NCBI GenBank assembly: GCA_015494775.1
Contig: WGAP01000148.1
Span: 1-20,208, forward strand
Length of the DNA stretch: 20,208 bases
Reading direction: 5' to 3'
DNA from: Flavobacteriales bacterium
GTDB lineage: Bacteria; Bacteroidota; Bacteroidia; Flavobacteriales; Flavobacteriaceae
The position numbers and the translations under genes are program-made. A model generated the notes under the pieces. That model was not told where the DNA came from. It saw only the letters and a list, made by a program, of their open reading frames with translations, and did no database searches. Of the stretch, positions 1-7,369 are shown in pieces (within the stretch, counting starts at the first letter, position 1; the number at the start of each line of letters is the position of its first letter).

Positions 1-125
1 CCTTGCGGTCCTTGGGGGCCCTGCGGGCCTTCGGGGCCTTCGGGGCCGGCGGGGCCTTTGCAGGATACGCTAACGGCTGCCACCAACATAAGCAGCATGA
101 ACAGACGGGAAACAAAGTTTTTCAT
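1..125 (-). CDS. Collagen-like repeat lipoprotein, N-terminal part (runs off the left edge)
   Basis: An ATG at 123-125 opens a minus-strand frame that stays open to the window edge (41 codons visible). The protein starts MKNFVSRLFML, followed by a hydrophobic stretch and the lipobox-like VSVSC, with Cys22 as the likely lipidated residue. Directly after the cysteine come GPA, GPE, GPE, GPQ, GPQ, GPQ triplets, i.e. a G-P-X collagen-like run. Lipoproteins with a short collagen-like stretch next to the lipidated cysteine are common in Bacteroidota; the stretch may act as a rigid stalk, while the missing C-terminal part would carry the function. Function is not visible here. The gene follows metG on the same strand with a 282-bp gap. 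The repeat also explains the strong GC bias of the first 60 bases. Confidence 0.8.
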   Translation of the reverse strand, partial: MKNFVSRLFMLLMLVAAVSVSCKGPAGPEGPEGPQGPQGPQ

Positions 126-203
126 AAGAATAAGTTTTGGGGGTTATTGTGTAACAAAAGTCTCACAAGTTTCCCTTTTTTTTGTCTCAATTTCTGATTT
201 CCA

Positions 204-334
204 AACAAAATGAGACAAATTGCCGCAAAAAGGGTGATATTTTTCACCCCTAAATCGGGGGATTTTTATACTCACGGGTGAGTTCTTTCACCCCTTTTAG
301 GGCCGTTCAAGTCGAAAAATAACAAAATGAGACA
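204..334. repeat. Spacer with a repeated 14-mer and a repeated dyad between metG and the lipoprotein gene
   Basis: AACAAAATGAGACA occurs identically at 204-217 and 321-334. An inverted relative, TTTGTCTCA, lies at 181-189, so 181-219 can fold. GGGTGA-N6-TCACCC occurs at 232-249 and 276-293. No gene is seen between 126 and 407. The arrangement suggests regulatory sites for the lipoprotein gene, but this is inference. Confidence 0.4.
227..249 (-). terminator. Candidate terminator behind metG
   Basis: Read on the minus strand, GGGTGA, a 6-nt loop and TCACCC form a 6-bp stem followed immediately by five T (bases 227-231). It lies 159 bp past the metG stop and 102 bp before the lipoprotein start. 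The same dyad with the same 6-nt gap occurs again at 276-293, so a protein-binding site is an alternative reading. Confidence 0.45.
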
Positions 335-407
335 CCCGAAATGTCTTCCAAAGGCACTTTTCGGTACCCCAAAAGCATTCAAAATGCGTAAAAGAGAAAT
401 TTTTCCC

Positions 408-2453
408 CTAGGAAATGCTTGCTCCGTTGCCGGTCTTTTCTTCGGGCGCAACGAACACCAAGCGGCCGTCCTCGTCTTGGGCCATCAGTATCATTCCTTC
501 GCTCAGAATGCCGCGCAATTTGCGGGGTTTTAAATTACCCAGCCAAACCACTTGTTTGCCGATAATTTCATCCGGTTGATAATGTTCGGCAATGCCTGAA
601 ACCACGGTTTTCGTTCCCAAGCCGGTGTCCAGGGTCAGTTTGAGCAGTTTGTCGGTTTTGGGCACCTTTTCGGCAGCGGCAACGGTGGCAATGCGCAGGT
701 CGAGTTTTTGGAAGTCGTCGTAGGAAATTTCGGGTTTGAGCGGCGGAACTTGCCGGGCGGCATTGTCCGTTTTGCTTTGTTTCAGCTTGTCGATTTGCGC
801 TTGGATTTGTGCATCATCGATTTTGTCGAACAGCAATTCCGTTTTTCCGATTTGATGTCCGGCGGGTATCAAAACTTCGTCCCGGGCCACGCGGTCCCAA
901 TCCGCCGCGCGAAGGTTCCACATACGGCGGATTTTTTCGGCCGAGAAAGGCAGGAACACTTCGCCCAAAATGCCCAGCGCCGCCACCAATTGGTTGGCCG
1001 TAAACATAATGGTTTTGACCCGTTCGGGTTCGGTTTTGATTTTTTTCCAGGGTTCGTTGTCGGCCAGGTATTTGTTGCCCATGCGGGCCAGGTTCATATA
1101 TTCGGCCAGGGCTTCGCGGAAACGGAATTTTTCGATCAACCGGCCGATGCGTTCGGGAAAGCCCCGCATACGGTCGAGCACTTCACGGTCAAGGTCGGTG
1201 AATTCATCGGGCGCGGGAATAACGCCGTCATAGTATTTGTGCGTCAGCACGCCCACGCGATTGACAAAATTACCCAGGTTGCCCACCAGTTCGTTGTTGT
1301 TGCGGGCTTGGAAGTCTTTCCACGTAAAGTCGTTATCCTTGGTTTCGGGCGCATTGGCCGTGAGCACGTAGCGCAACACATCCTGTTTGCCGGGGAAATC
1401 TTCCAGGTATTCGTGAAGCCAAACGGCCCAATTGCGCGAAGTGGAAATTTTGTCGCCTTCCAAGTTCAGGAATTCGTTGGCCGGCACGTTGTCGGGCAGG
1501 ATAAAGTCGCCGTGGGCTTTGAGCATGGCCGGAAAGATGATGGTGTGGAATACAATGTTGTCCTTACCGATAAAGTGGATCAGCTTGGTCTTTTCGTCCT
1601 GCCAGTAGGGCCGCCAATCCTTGCCGGTACGCTCGGCCCATTCCTTGGTGGACGAAATATAGCCGATGGGCGCATCGAACCAAACATACAAAACCTTGCC
1701 TTGGGCCCCTTCCACCGGAACGGGCACGCCCCAATCCAAATCCCGCGTAACGGCCCGCGGGCGCAAGCCGTCGTCGAGCCAGGATTTAACTTGGCCCAGC
1801 ACGTTGGGTTTCCAGTCGTTTTTGTGTTGTTCCAAAATCCATTTGCGCAGCCATCCGGCGTGTTTGTCCAGGGGCAAATACCAATGTTTGGTTTTTTTGA
1901 GCACCGGACGGGCGCCCGTAATCATCGAAACGGGATTGATAAGTTCGGTGGGGCTGAGCGATGTGCCGCATTTTTCGCACTGGTCGCCGTAGGCCTCGGT
2001 GTAGCCGCATTTGGGGCAAGTGCCTTTGACAAAGCGGTCGGCCAGGAATTGCCCTGCCTCGGGGTCGTAGAGTTGTTCGCTTTCCTTTTCGATGAATTCG
2101 CCCTTGTCGTAGAGTTTACGGAAAAAATCCGCCGCCGTGCGGTGATGCAGCGGTAGCGATGTGCGGCTGTAATTATCGAATTTGATACCGAAATCTTCAA
2201 AGGATTTTTTGATCAGCGCATGGTATTTGTCCACAATTTCCTGCGGGCTGACGCCTTCCTTGCGGGCGCGTATGGTGATGGGCACGCCGTGTTCGTCGGA
2301 GCCGCAAATGTAGATGGCGTCGCGGCCTTTGGCCTTCTGATAACGGGTGTAGATGTCGGCGGGAATATACACGCCGGCCAAATGCCCGATGTGGACGGGT
2401 CCGTTGGTGTAGGGTAGGGCGGCGGTAATCAAATAACGTTCTTGTGAACTCAT
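408..2453 (-). CDS. metG: Methionyl-tRNA synthetase with fused tRNA-binding domain
   Basis: Class I aminoacyl-tRNA synthetase that charges tRNA-Met in the cytoplasm. The 681-residue protein has a literal HIGH motif at residues 21-24 (PYTNGPVHIGHL), a zinc knuckle with four cysteines (C146, C149, C159, C162), and the KMSKS-type loop as KISTS at 335-339. The anticodon-binding helical domain follows, and the last 105 or so residues (from YDDFQKLDLRIATV) form an EMAP/Trbp111-type tRNA-binding domain that in many MetRS enzymes also gives dimerisation. Length and layout are normal for the long bacterial form. The start MSSQERYLITAALPY puts the first strand right before HIGH, as expected. It stands alone: the AT-rich island lies upstream, a lipoprotein gene downstream. 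Certain. Confidence 0.98.
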   Translation of the reverse strand: MSSQERYLITAALPYTNGPVHIGHLAGVYIPADIYTRYQKAKGRDAIYICGSDEHGVPITIRARKEGVSPQEIVDKYHALIKKSFEDFGIKFDNYSRTSLPLHHRTAADFFRKLYDKGEFIEKESEQLYDPEAGQFLADRFVKGTCPKCGYTEAYGDQCEKCGTSLSPTELINPVSMITGARPVLKKTKHWYLPLDKHAGWLRKWILEQHKNDWKPNVLGQVKSWLDDGLRPRAVTRDLDWGVPVPVEGAQGKVLYVWFDAPIGYISSTKEWAERTGKDWRPYWQDEKTKLIHFIGKDNIVFHTIIFPAMLKAHGDFILPDNVPANEFLNLEGDKISTSRNWAVWLHEYLEDFPGKQDVLRYVLTANAPETKDNDFTWKDFQARNNNELVGNLGNFVNRVGVLTHKYYDGVIPAPDEFTDLDREVLDRMRGFPERIGRLIEKFRFREALAEYMNLARMGNKYLADNEPWKKIKTEPERVKTIMFTANQLVAALGILGEVFLPFSAEKIRRMWNLRAADWDRVARDEVLIPAGHQIGKTELLFDKIDDAQIQAQIDKLKQSKTDNAARQVPPLKPEISYDDFQKLDLRIATVAAAEKVPKTDKLLKLTLDTGLGTKTVVSGIAEHYQPDEIIGKQVVWLGNLKPRKLRGILSEGMILMAQDEDGRLVFVAPEEKTGNGASIS

Positions 2454-2476
2454 AGGTCAAACAGGGCTTGTAGGGA

Positions 2477-2484
2477 CAAAAATA
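2477..2484 (-). promoter_or_regulatory. Probable -7 element for metG
   Basis: On the minus strand TATTTTTG fits the Bacteroidota -7 consensus TAnnTTTG exactly and lies 23 bp before the metG ATG. No clean TTG is seen at the -33 distance, so the call rests on one element. Confidence 0.45.
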
Positions 2485-2609
2485 CGACAATTTCCGGTGG
2501 AAAGTTTGTGCGCGTTGATACGGAACTTTACGGAGATGATTTTTTTTGGGCGCCTTGTCATAGTCATAGCGCTGTCTGAATTGTCCAGAGAGTGGTGTTG
2601 CCTTTGTTC

Positions 2610-2741
2610 TTATGTTTCCGGAATTGCGTAAACAAATGCCACTTGGCACTTATGGGATACTCTAAAATAAATCCATTTTTTTACATCATAAATATCCTCC
2701 CATGTTTCTATTGGTTTCTTATCAATATCAAGGGTTATATA
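2610..2741 (-). pseudogene. Startless open frame, possible gene remnant behind the PIN gene
   Basis: Eleven bases beyond the PIN stop, a minus-strand frame runs 43 codons to a TAA at 2610-2612 without a usable ATG at its head. The peptide has ordinary protein composition (for example KPIETWEDIYDVKKWIYF and CQVAFVYAIPET) and AT-rich codons like the PIN and TIR-like genes. It is out of frame with the PIN gene, so it is not simple read-through. It may be the tail of a third gene of the island or chance; I do not recognise the family. The rest of the 2454-2752 spacer shows only a small hairpin (TGCCA-N2-TGGCA, near 2640) and the metG promoter. Confidence 0.3.
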
Positions 2742-2752
2742 TTACGGAAAAC

Positions 2753-3286
2753 TTAGTAATAGGACTTTACTTTATTATAAACCTTATGGATGGTTTTGTC
2801 TGTTATCCTAAATTTCAACTCGTTGCGTAGTTTATCAGTGGCTTTATAATAATTTACACATTTTAATCGAATATCCATTTGCGCAAGCAAGTATAAAGTT
2901 CCGTGGTGTTTAATCTTCTCGATATGGGCTAAATTACGGGCTTTTTTATCATCCACTAAAACTTCGGGCATATTTCCTAATGCTTGCCATTGGGCAAAAG
3001 CTTCCGATTCACCCTTATGGATACCGGGTTTCGTAGCATATAAATCAACAATTGACGAATCATAATCACTACATGCTTGTACCCACGGCAATTCATATAA
3101 TTGTTCAATGAATTTGTAATATTCACTTTGTTTTGATAAGTCCAAATTTTTCGGCCTCAAAAATTCTTGTTCTACTGCCCGTGGTATATGAATTTTGTTG
3201 TATAATAAATTCAAGCATTTCCAAATACCTAAATGGTGCAGAGCAATTAATACGGATGTATCAATAATAGCATTAGGCAAATCCAT
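2753..3286 (-). CDS. PIN-domain protein (DUF3368-like putative RNase)
   Basis: The 177-residue protein has the acidic signature of PIN nucleases: D9 in AIIDTSVLIAL, E39/E41 in AVEQEF, E93/E95 in HKGESEAFA, and D112-D113 in VLVDDKKARNLA. The KGE.EA and VDD..AR pattern is that of DUF3368-type PIN proteins, often toxins of toxin-antitoxin pairs that cut RNA in a metal-dependent way. No antitoxin-like gene (small DNA-binding or UPF0175-type) is adjacent. Instead it begins 3 bp after the stop of the TIR-like gene and must be co-transcribed with it. Codon use is AT-rich, unlike metG and waaA, which suggests transfer. The nuclease class is well supported; target and biological role are unknown. Confidence 0.8.
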   Translation of the reverse strand: MDLPNAIIDTSVLIALHHLGIWKCLNLLYNKIHIPRAVEQEFLRPKNLDLSKQSEYYKFIEQLYELPWVQACSDYDSSIVDLYATKPGIHKGESEAFAQWQALGNMPEVLVDDKKARNLAHIEKIKHHGTLYLLAQMDIRLKCVNYYKATDKLRNELKFRITDKTIHKVYNKVKSYY

Positions 3287-3289
3287 AGA

Positions 3290-3784
3290 TTATTTTTGCT
3301 TGGCGGAGAGAAACCAATAAGCCAGCAAACCCAAACCTATACCTACCAAGGCGGTAGCAAAAGCTTGATCTTTTTTTTCTTCCTTTTCTTTTTCTTTGAA
3401 TTGTTCATCAATAAATCGGGCTATTTTGTGTAAAGTCTCATCTGTATTGTAATAATCAATATAAAATTCTTGGAAATAGGATGGATGTCTCGACAAAAAT
3501 GAACGTTGTTTGTCTTTTAAAAGAATAACGGGTTTTTGTAGGCTTTGAGCGTATTTTAGTTCTTGCTTGAAAATGTTACGTGAACGTCCTAAATCAAAGG
3601 CCAGTACAAATTGTGCCTCCTCTATACGCCGCTTAGTTTCATTGCCAATTTGATTGCTTCCATGAGGCCTATAAGGTAACAAAACCTCGAAGCCATATAA
3701 ATGCGCAAGAGTTTGCATACGGTAGGCTGTTTGTTCAGCCATAACAGACCCCGGATTATATGTGATAAAAACTTTACGCATCAT
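3290..3784 (-). CDS. TIR-like (flavodoxin-fold) protein with C-terminal membrane helix
   Basis: With the start at the MMRKVF methionines the product is about 164 residues; a start at 3811 would add nine residues and overlap the end of waaA, so I prefer the shorter form. Numbered from the second Met, the N-terminal two thirds look like a TIR/nucleoside-deoxyribosyltransferase-like fold: strand KVFITY, helix MAEQTAYRMQTLAHLYG, strand FEVLLPY, helix NETKRRIEEA, strand QFVLAFD, then FKQELKYAQSLQKPVILL, where E74 sits where TIR NADases carry their catalytic glutamate. Residues 128-138 are highly charged (KEKEKEEKK), and 140-159 form one hydrophobic helix near the C-terminus, so the enzyme domain would face the cytoplasm. 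It lies 19 bp behind waaA and 3 bp before the PIN gene. The fold assignment is by eye. A SLOG or deoxyribosyltransferase-like enzyme is the alternative. Confidence 0.55.
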   Translation of the reverse strand: MMRKVFITYNPGSVMAEQTAYRMQTLAHLYGFEVLLPYRPHGSNQIGNETKRRIEEAQFVLAFDLGRSRNIFKQELKYAQSLQKPVILLKDKQRSFLSRHPSYFQEFYIDYYNTDETLHKIARFIDEQFKEKEKEEKKDQAFATALVGIGLGLLAYWFLSAKQK

Positions 3785-3803
3785 GTAACAAAAATAAATA
3801 AAA

Positions 3804-5045
3804 TTATTCAATCAAAAAATGTTTGGAAATTTTTTCCATAATCCTCCCCGTAGCCCCGGCCTGCGCCTCGACATAGGCCAAGGCCTTCGCGCCGCTTCCA
3901 CGGCGAAAATCATCATCCCGCAATTGCGCGAAAATCTTTTCCCAATCTTTTGCATTATGCACCGGAAAAGCTCCGCCGTGTTCTATCAATTCCCGGGCCT
4001 CGCGGAATTTGTCGTAGGCCGGGCCGAATACCACGGGCAAGCCATACACCGCCGCCTCCAAAGTATTGTGAATCCCGCGGCCGAAACCGCCGCCCACATA
4101 AGCCAAGTCGCCCGTGCGATAAACGTATTTGAGCAAACCTTTTACGTCGCCAATGAGGATGTTTTTGGCGGCATCGTCCTGTTTATATTGCGAATACAAG
4201 GCCGCCATTCCGTTCGTCTTGCTTATCAAACGGCGGATATGCAACGGGTCGGGTTCGTGCGGCACGATGAACAACTTCCAACCGGCCGGCCGGTGCCGCT
4301 GCCAAAAATCGATGAGCAAATCCTCGTCGGCCGGCCAAGTGCTTCCGGCTATTAACAGTTTTGCCTTGCCCTTAAAATGCCGCACCACGGGAAAATCTGC
4401 CGGCTGTGCCGCCACCTCCAACACGCGGTCGAAACGGGTGTCGCCCGTAATGCTCACCTTGTCAAAGCCGTATGACTTCAACAAATCCGCCGATGCGCCG
4501 TCTTGGACCAAAAAGCGTGTAAAATTCCGCAAACTTCTACGCAAAACCCCGTAGCGCAGCACCGCTTGATTTTTCCTGAAAATCCCCGAAATAAGGAACA
4601 AGGGAATTTTTTTCTTTCCTATTTCGTCCAACAGGTTGGGCCAAAATTCGTATTTGACCATCAGCACCGCCCGGGGTTGCATGGCTTTTATGAGCCGCCG
4701 GGCATTGCGCGGGGTGTCCAAGGGCAGGTAAAACACGGCATCGGCCGGCACCTTGTTTCGCTGCGGTTCGTAAACCGATGGCGAAAAAAAACTCACCACC
4801 ACCGGCACATCCGGCGCTTCGCGCCGAAGGGCTTCCAACACGGGCAAGGCCTGTTCATATTCCCCTGCCGAAGCGGCGTGAATCCAAACGGCGTTTTGTG
4901 GAATTTCCGGTTCATTCCATTTGCGCCAAAATGCCCGCCGGCCACGGAAAAAAGCGCCCGTTTTTCCGGGCAAATAGGCCGCAAGCGGCGTCAAAGCATC
5001 CACCGTATAAGCCAAAGCCGTGTATAGCCAACGCAGCGGATGCAT
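3804..5045 (-). CDS. waaA: 3-deoxy-D-manno-octulosonic acid (Kdo) transferase
   Basis: WaaA/KdtA transfers Kdo from CMP-Kdo to the lipid A precursor at the inner face of the cytoplasmic membrane, the first step of LPS core assembly. The 413-residue product has the usual length. An N-terminal hydrophobic segment (LRWLYTALAYTVDALTPLAA) anchors it; WIHAASAGEYEQ carries the glutamate of the GT30 active site; FFSPSVYEP, MVKYEFWPNLL and the C-terminal nucleotide-sugar site GFGRGIHNTLEAAVYGLP are family hallmarks. I place the start at the ATG 5043-5045, which overlaps the TGA of the HAD gene by one base (TGATG); the TTG at 5048 is less likely. Translational coupling with the HAD gene is likely. Confidence 0.95.
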   Translation of the reverse strand: MHPLRWLYTALAYTVDALTPLAAYLPGKTGAFFRGRRAFWRKWNEPEIPQNAVWIHAASAGEYEQALPVLEALRREAPDVPVVVSFFSPSVYEPQRNKVPADAVFYLPLDTPRNARRLIKAMQPRAVLMVKYEFWPNLLDEIGKKKIPLFLISGIFRKNQAVLRYGVLRRSLRNFTRFLVQDGASADLLKSYGFDKVSITGDTRFDRVLEVAAQPADFPVVRHFKGKAKLLIAGSTWPADEDLLIDFWQRHRPAGWKLFIVPHEPDPLHIRRLISKTNGMAALYSQYKQDDAAKNILIGDVKGLLKYVYRTGDLAYVGGGFGRGIHNTLEAAVYGLPVVFGPAYDKFREARELIEHGGAFPVHNAKDWEKIFAQLRDDDFRRGSGAKALAYVEAQAGATGRIMEKISKHFLIE

Positions 5046-5734
5046 CAAAACAGGTTTTTCAGTTCGCTCAGGTGCCGGACGGTGGGTGCGACGGTTTCGG
5101 GAATATCGTAGCGGCCATCGGGATCAAAGAGCACGGCTTCCATGCCCACATTGCGCGCACCGATGACGTCGCCCTTCAAATTGTCGCCTATCATCACGCT
5201 TTGATGCGCCAAGGCGCCCGCTTTTTGCAAGGCGTGTTTGAATACGGCCGGATGCGGTTTGAGCAGGCCCGTTTCTTCGCTCAATGTAACGCTGTCAAAA
5301 TATTCGTTCAGGCCCGAACCCTCGATTTTGGGCAATTGCACCTCGGCAAAGCCGTTGGTGAGCAAATGCAACTTGTATTTGGGTCGCAAATATGTCAAGA
5401 TCTCAAAAGTTCCGGGAAACATCTTCGTCCCCAGGGCCAATAGTTCCAGATAGCGCTCGGCCATCTTCCGCCCCGTGGCTTCATCCACCGGAATGTTCAA
5501 TGCCGCCAAGGTTTTGCGCAGCCGGTTGTATTTGACTTGTTCCTTGCTCACCTTTCCGGCGGCGTAATCTTCCCAACACGCTTGGTTGATGGGATGATAG
5601 GTGCGGGCAAAAGTTTCGAAATCCACCGCAATGCCGAATTCTTCCAACACTTGCCGGTAGGCCGCATCGGAATTGGCTTCGAAGTCCCAAAGCGTATGAT
5701 CCAGGTCGAAAAAAATATGTTCCGGTTTATTCAT
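5045..5734 (-). CDS. YjjG-type HAD-family phosphatase (noncanonical pyrimidine nucleotidase-like)
   Basis: A 229-residue haloacid-dehalogenase hydrolase. Motif I is FFDLDHTLWDF (nucleophile D10, acid D12), motif II LLTNGF, motif III the lysine in GLLKPHPAVF, motif IV MIGDNLKGDVIGARN. The long cap between motif I and II and the LDHTLWDFEANS signature match YjjG-like 5'-nucleotidases, which remove phosphate from (deoxy)nucleoside monophosphates, including noncanonical ones. It is coupled on both sides: its ATG overlaps the stop of the DUF7033 gene (ATGA) and its stop overlaps the waaA start. Whether it serves envelope synthesis (for example hydrolysis of a nucleotide product) or is a passenger cannot be told. 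The family is sure, the substrate is not. Confidence 0.88.
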   Translation of the reverse strand: MNKPEHIFFDLDHTLWDFEANSDAAYRQVLEEFGIAVDFETFARTYHPINQACWEDYAAGKVSKEQVKYNRLRKTLAALNIPVDEATGRKMAERYLELLALGTKMFPGTFEILTYLRPKYKLHLLTNGFAEVQLPKIEGSGLNEYFDSVTLSEETGLLKPHPAVFKHALQKAGALAHQSVMIGDNLKGDVIGARNVGMEAVLFDPDGRYDIPETVAPTVRHLSELKNLF

Positions 5735-7053
5735 TGTCCAAAATGTTTAAGCAATTCGGTAAACACCATCGACCAACCCTTCCAATCCTCGTATTCCGAC
5801 AGAATGGCGTTGTGAAAAACAGGATGAAACACGCCGCCCAGGCGCCGGATTTCGTTACCCGTTTCAATGAGCGCATGCAAGGCCTCCTTGGGCGAATATT
5901 GGTAGATAAAATTCAATTGGTAATCGTTTACCACCACCGGATGGACCGTCAGCTCGCGCGGACTTTCTTCCTGCAAATCGTAGAACGGAAAAGGATGCGC
6001 CGTCGAAGCGCGGTAACCCGTGATGCGGGCGTAACCCATCGTGTAATCGTCGGTAAATTCCTGTTCCAACAATTGCTGATAGGCCTGCGGCAAAATATTA
6101 CGGTAGTAGTGATAATGCGCTTTGTCCACCGGCTTGTGCACCAATTCTTCCAAAATGTTTTTTTCCTGCTTGATGCGCCGGGGATAGCCCGCCGCTTCGT
6201 AGGAAACGAGCAGGCCCGTGTCGGCATAATCGGCCACGGTTTTGACCACGCGTTTTAGGGCCGGACGCGAAGGCGAAATATTGTGGTCGTATTGCGAATA
6301 CACCCCCAGCAAAAAGAAAAACCGCATCGGGATACCCGATTGTTTTTTCAGGGCGATGAATTTGTAAAACGTATCGTAGGGATCCTTGCGCTTAAAGTAG
6401 GCGTATTTTATCCGGGCCCAGGTATTGCGCAGGTGGAAGCGGAAAAGATTGTCCAACACCCCGCCGGCAAAGCGCAAGGGCCCCTTGTGTTTGTACAGGT
6501 GCGAAACCGTAACATTGACCAAGGGCTCGAAGCGGAATACGGGCGGCGGTACATGCAAATCGGGAAATTTTTCCTGCAAGGCCTGCACGAAGTTCAGCAA
6601 CCATTGGTCCACAATGGGCCGGTCCAGAAAGCCCAGACTTTGGGCGATACTGCGCGCATAGGGAAAGCGTCCGTGTTCGTCGGGTTCGTAGGGCAAATAT
6701 TCCTCGTAGCGCGAAATCAAATAAAAGGCCGCCGAAAACAAATCGAACGGAATGCTGGCCGGCTCGTCGGTATGAAAAATCACGGGCAGGTTGCGCCAAA
6801 AACCCTTGGAGATTTCCAACGGATGTACGCCTTTTCGGTGCAAAAAACCGGTGTCGAACACGTGAAATTCCTGCCCGAAGGCCTTGTTGGTGTAGGAAAA
6901 TTTGGGCCCGTTGTAGGCCACAAACTCCTCGATGCGGCCGGTAAAGCGAAACGGCACCCGCAGCACGCGGCCGAACAGGTGATGAAAAATATAGTCCAGC
7001 CGCGGACTTCGTCGCGAGACGAAAATCAGAATGTGCCCTTGGTTTTGGTTCAA
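5731..7053 (-). CDS. Polysaccharide deacetylase-like protein with N-terminal DUF7033 domain
   Basis: The 440-residue protein resembles the Bacteroidota proteins annotated as polysaccharide deacetylase family with an N-terminal DUF7033 domain: an initial strand ILIFV followed by SPRLDYIFHHLFGRVLRVPF, a central EEYLPYEPDEHGRFPYARS block, and a C-terminal NodB-like barrel with MGYARITGYRASTAHPFPFYDL and GGVFHPVFHN. It should act on an acetylated cell-surface glycan, but I cannot verify a full metal triad by eye. No ATG exists between the upstream in-frame stop (7069-7071) and the first strand, so the start must be the TTG at 7051-7053. It is the first gene of an overlapping run with the HAD gene and waaA, in keeping with an envelope role. 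Confidence 0.75.
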   Translation of the reverse strand: MNQNQGHILIFVSRRSPRLDYIFHHLFGRVLRVPFRFTGRIEEFVAYNGPKFSYTNKAFGQEFHVFDTGFLHRKGVHPLEISKGFWRNLPVIFHTDEPASIPFDLFSAAFYLISRYEEYLPYEPDEHGRFPYARSIAQSLGFLDRPIVDQWLLNFVQALQEKFPDLHVPPPVFRFEPLVNVTVSHLYKHKGPLRFAGGVLDNLFRFHLRNTWARIKYAYFKRKDPYDTFYKFIALKKQSGIPMRFFFLLGVYSQYDHNISPSRPALKRVVKTVADYADTGLLVSYEAAGYPRRIKQEKNILEELVHKPVDKAHYHYYRNILPQAYQQLLEQEFTDDYTMGYARITGYRASTAHPFPFYDLQEESPRELTVHPVVVNDYQLNFIYQYSPKEALHALIETGNEIRRLGGVFHPVFHNAILSEYEDWKGWSMVFTELLKHFGQ

Positions 7054-7069
7054 TCCCGCAGATTTGCTT

Positions 7070-7077
7070 CAAAATTA
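7070..7077 (-). promoter_or_regulatory. Probable -7 element for the DUF7033-HAD-waaA operon
   Basis: TAATTTTG on the minus strand fits TAnnTTTG and lies 16 bp before the TTG start, which would give a leader of only about 10 nt. There is no good TTG at -33. The short leader supports the TTG start call. Confidence 0.45.
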
Positions 7078-7117
7078 GGATTTTTATTGCTAACGTTGGC
7101 AGGGTGGGATTTTTATT

Positions 7118-7320
7118 TTGGGGCGCCCGGCCGGACGCGTTCGGGGCCCCGCCGGCGGGCGAATGCCCGCGGCGGATGGCCGGACGTTGGAATGAATGAG
7201 CAGGCGCCCCGCCCCGCGGCGAAGCCGCGGGGCAGGGCTTTCTGTTGATTTCCAAATGTTTACGTCCGGCCATCCGCCCGGCGCGCTGGCGCGCGCCGCG
7301 GCGGGGCCACGGCCGCCGTT
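7118..7320. repeat. GC-rich nested inverted repeats in a divergent spacer
   Basis: No gene is seen between 7054 and 7661. This part folds strongly: GCGGGC-GAAT-GCCCGC (7155-7170); a perfect 16-bp inverted repeat, arms 7171-7186 and 7263-7278; and inside it a perfect 10-bp stem with GAA loop (7211-7233). TTGGAA (7187-7192) and TTCCAA (7250-7255) extend the outer stem after bulges. The head TTTTGGGGCGCCC resembles the start of the repeat at 18630-18641, so 7118-7532 may be an expanded copy of that element. Because the flanking genes diverge, this is not an ordinary terminator. Confidence 0.6.
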
Positions 7321-7369
7321 TTGCGTGACGGAGCACGCTCACGCCGGCCGTTCCTCACGTGCCGGCCGC

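Noticed and set aside
708..2156. 482-codon open frame on the plus strand
   Set aside because: Antisense to metG, whose catalytic motifs are all intact; no recognisable domain in the shadow.
2197..2649. 150-codon minus-strand frame over the metG start
   Set aside because: Half of it is the metG gene in another frame; the upstream half has no domain and covers the metG promoter.
2454..3286. Classical toxin-antitoxin pair with the PIN protein as toxin
   Set aside because: No small DNA-binding or antitoxin-like gene is next to it; its only close partner is the TIR-like gene, so the usual arrangement is not supported.
6283..7342. Long frames on both strands over the start of the DUF7033 gene
   Set aside because: They continue from the gene into the GC-rich repeat and lose all protein-like character there.
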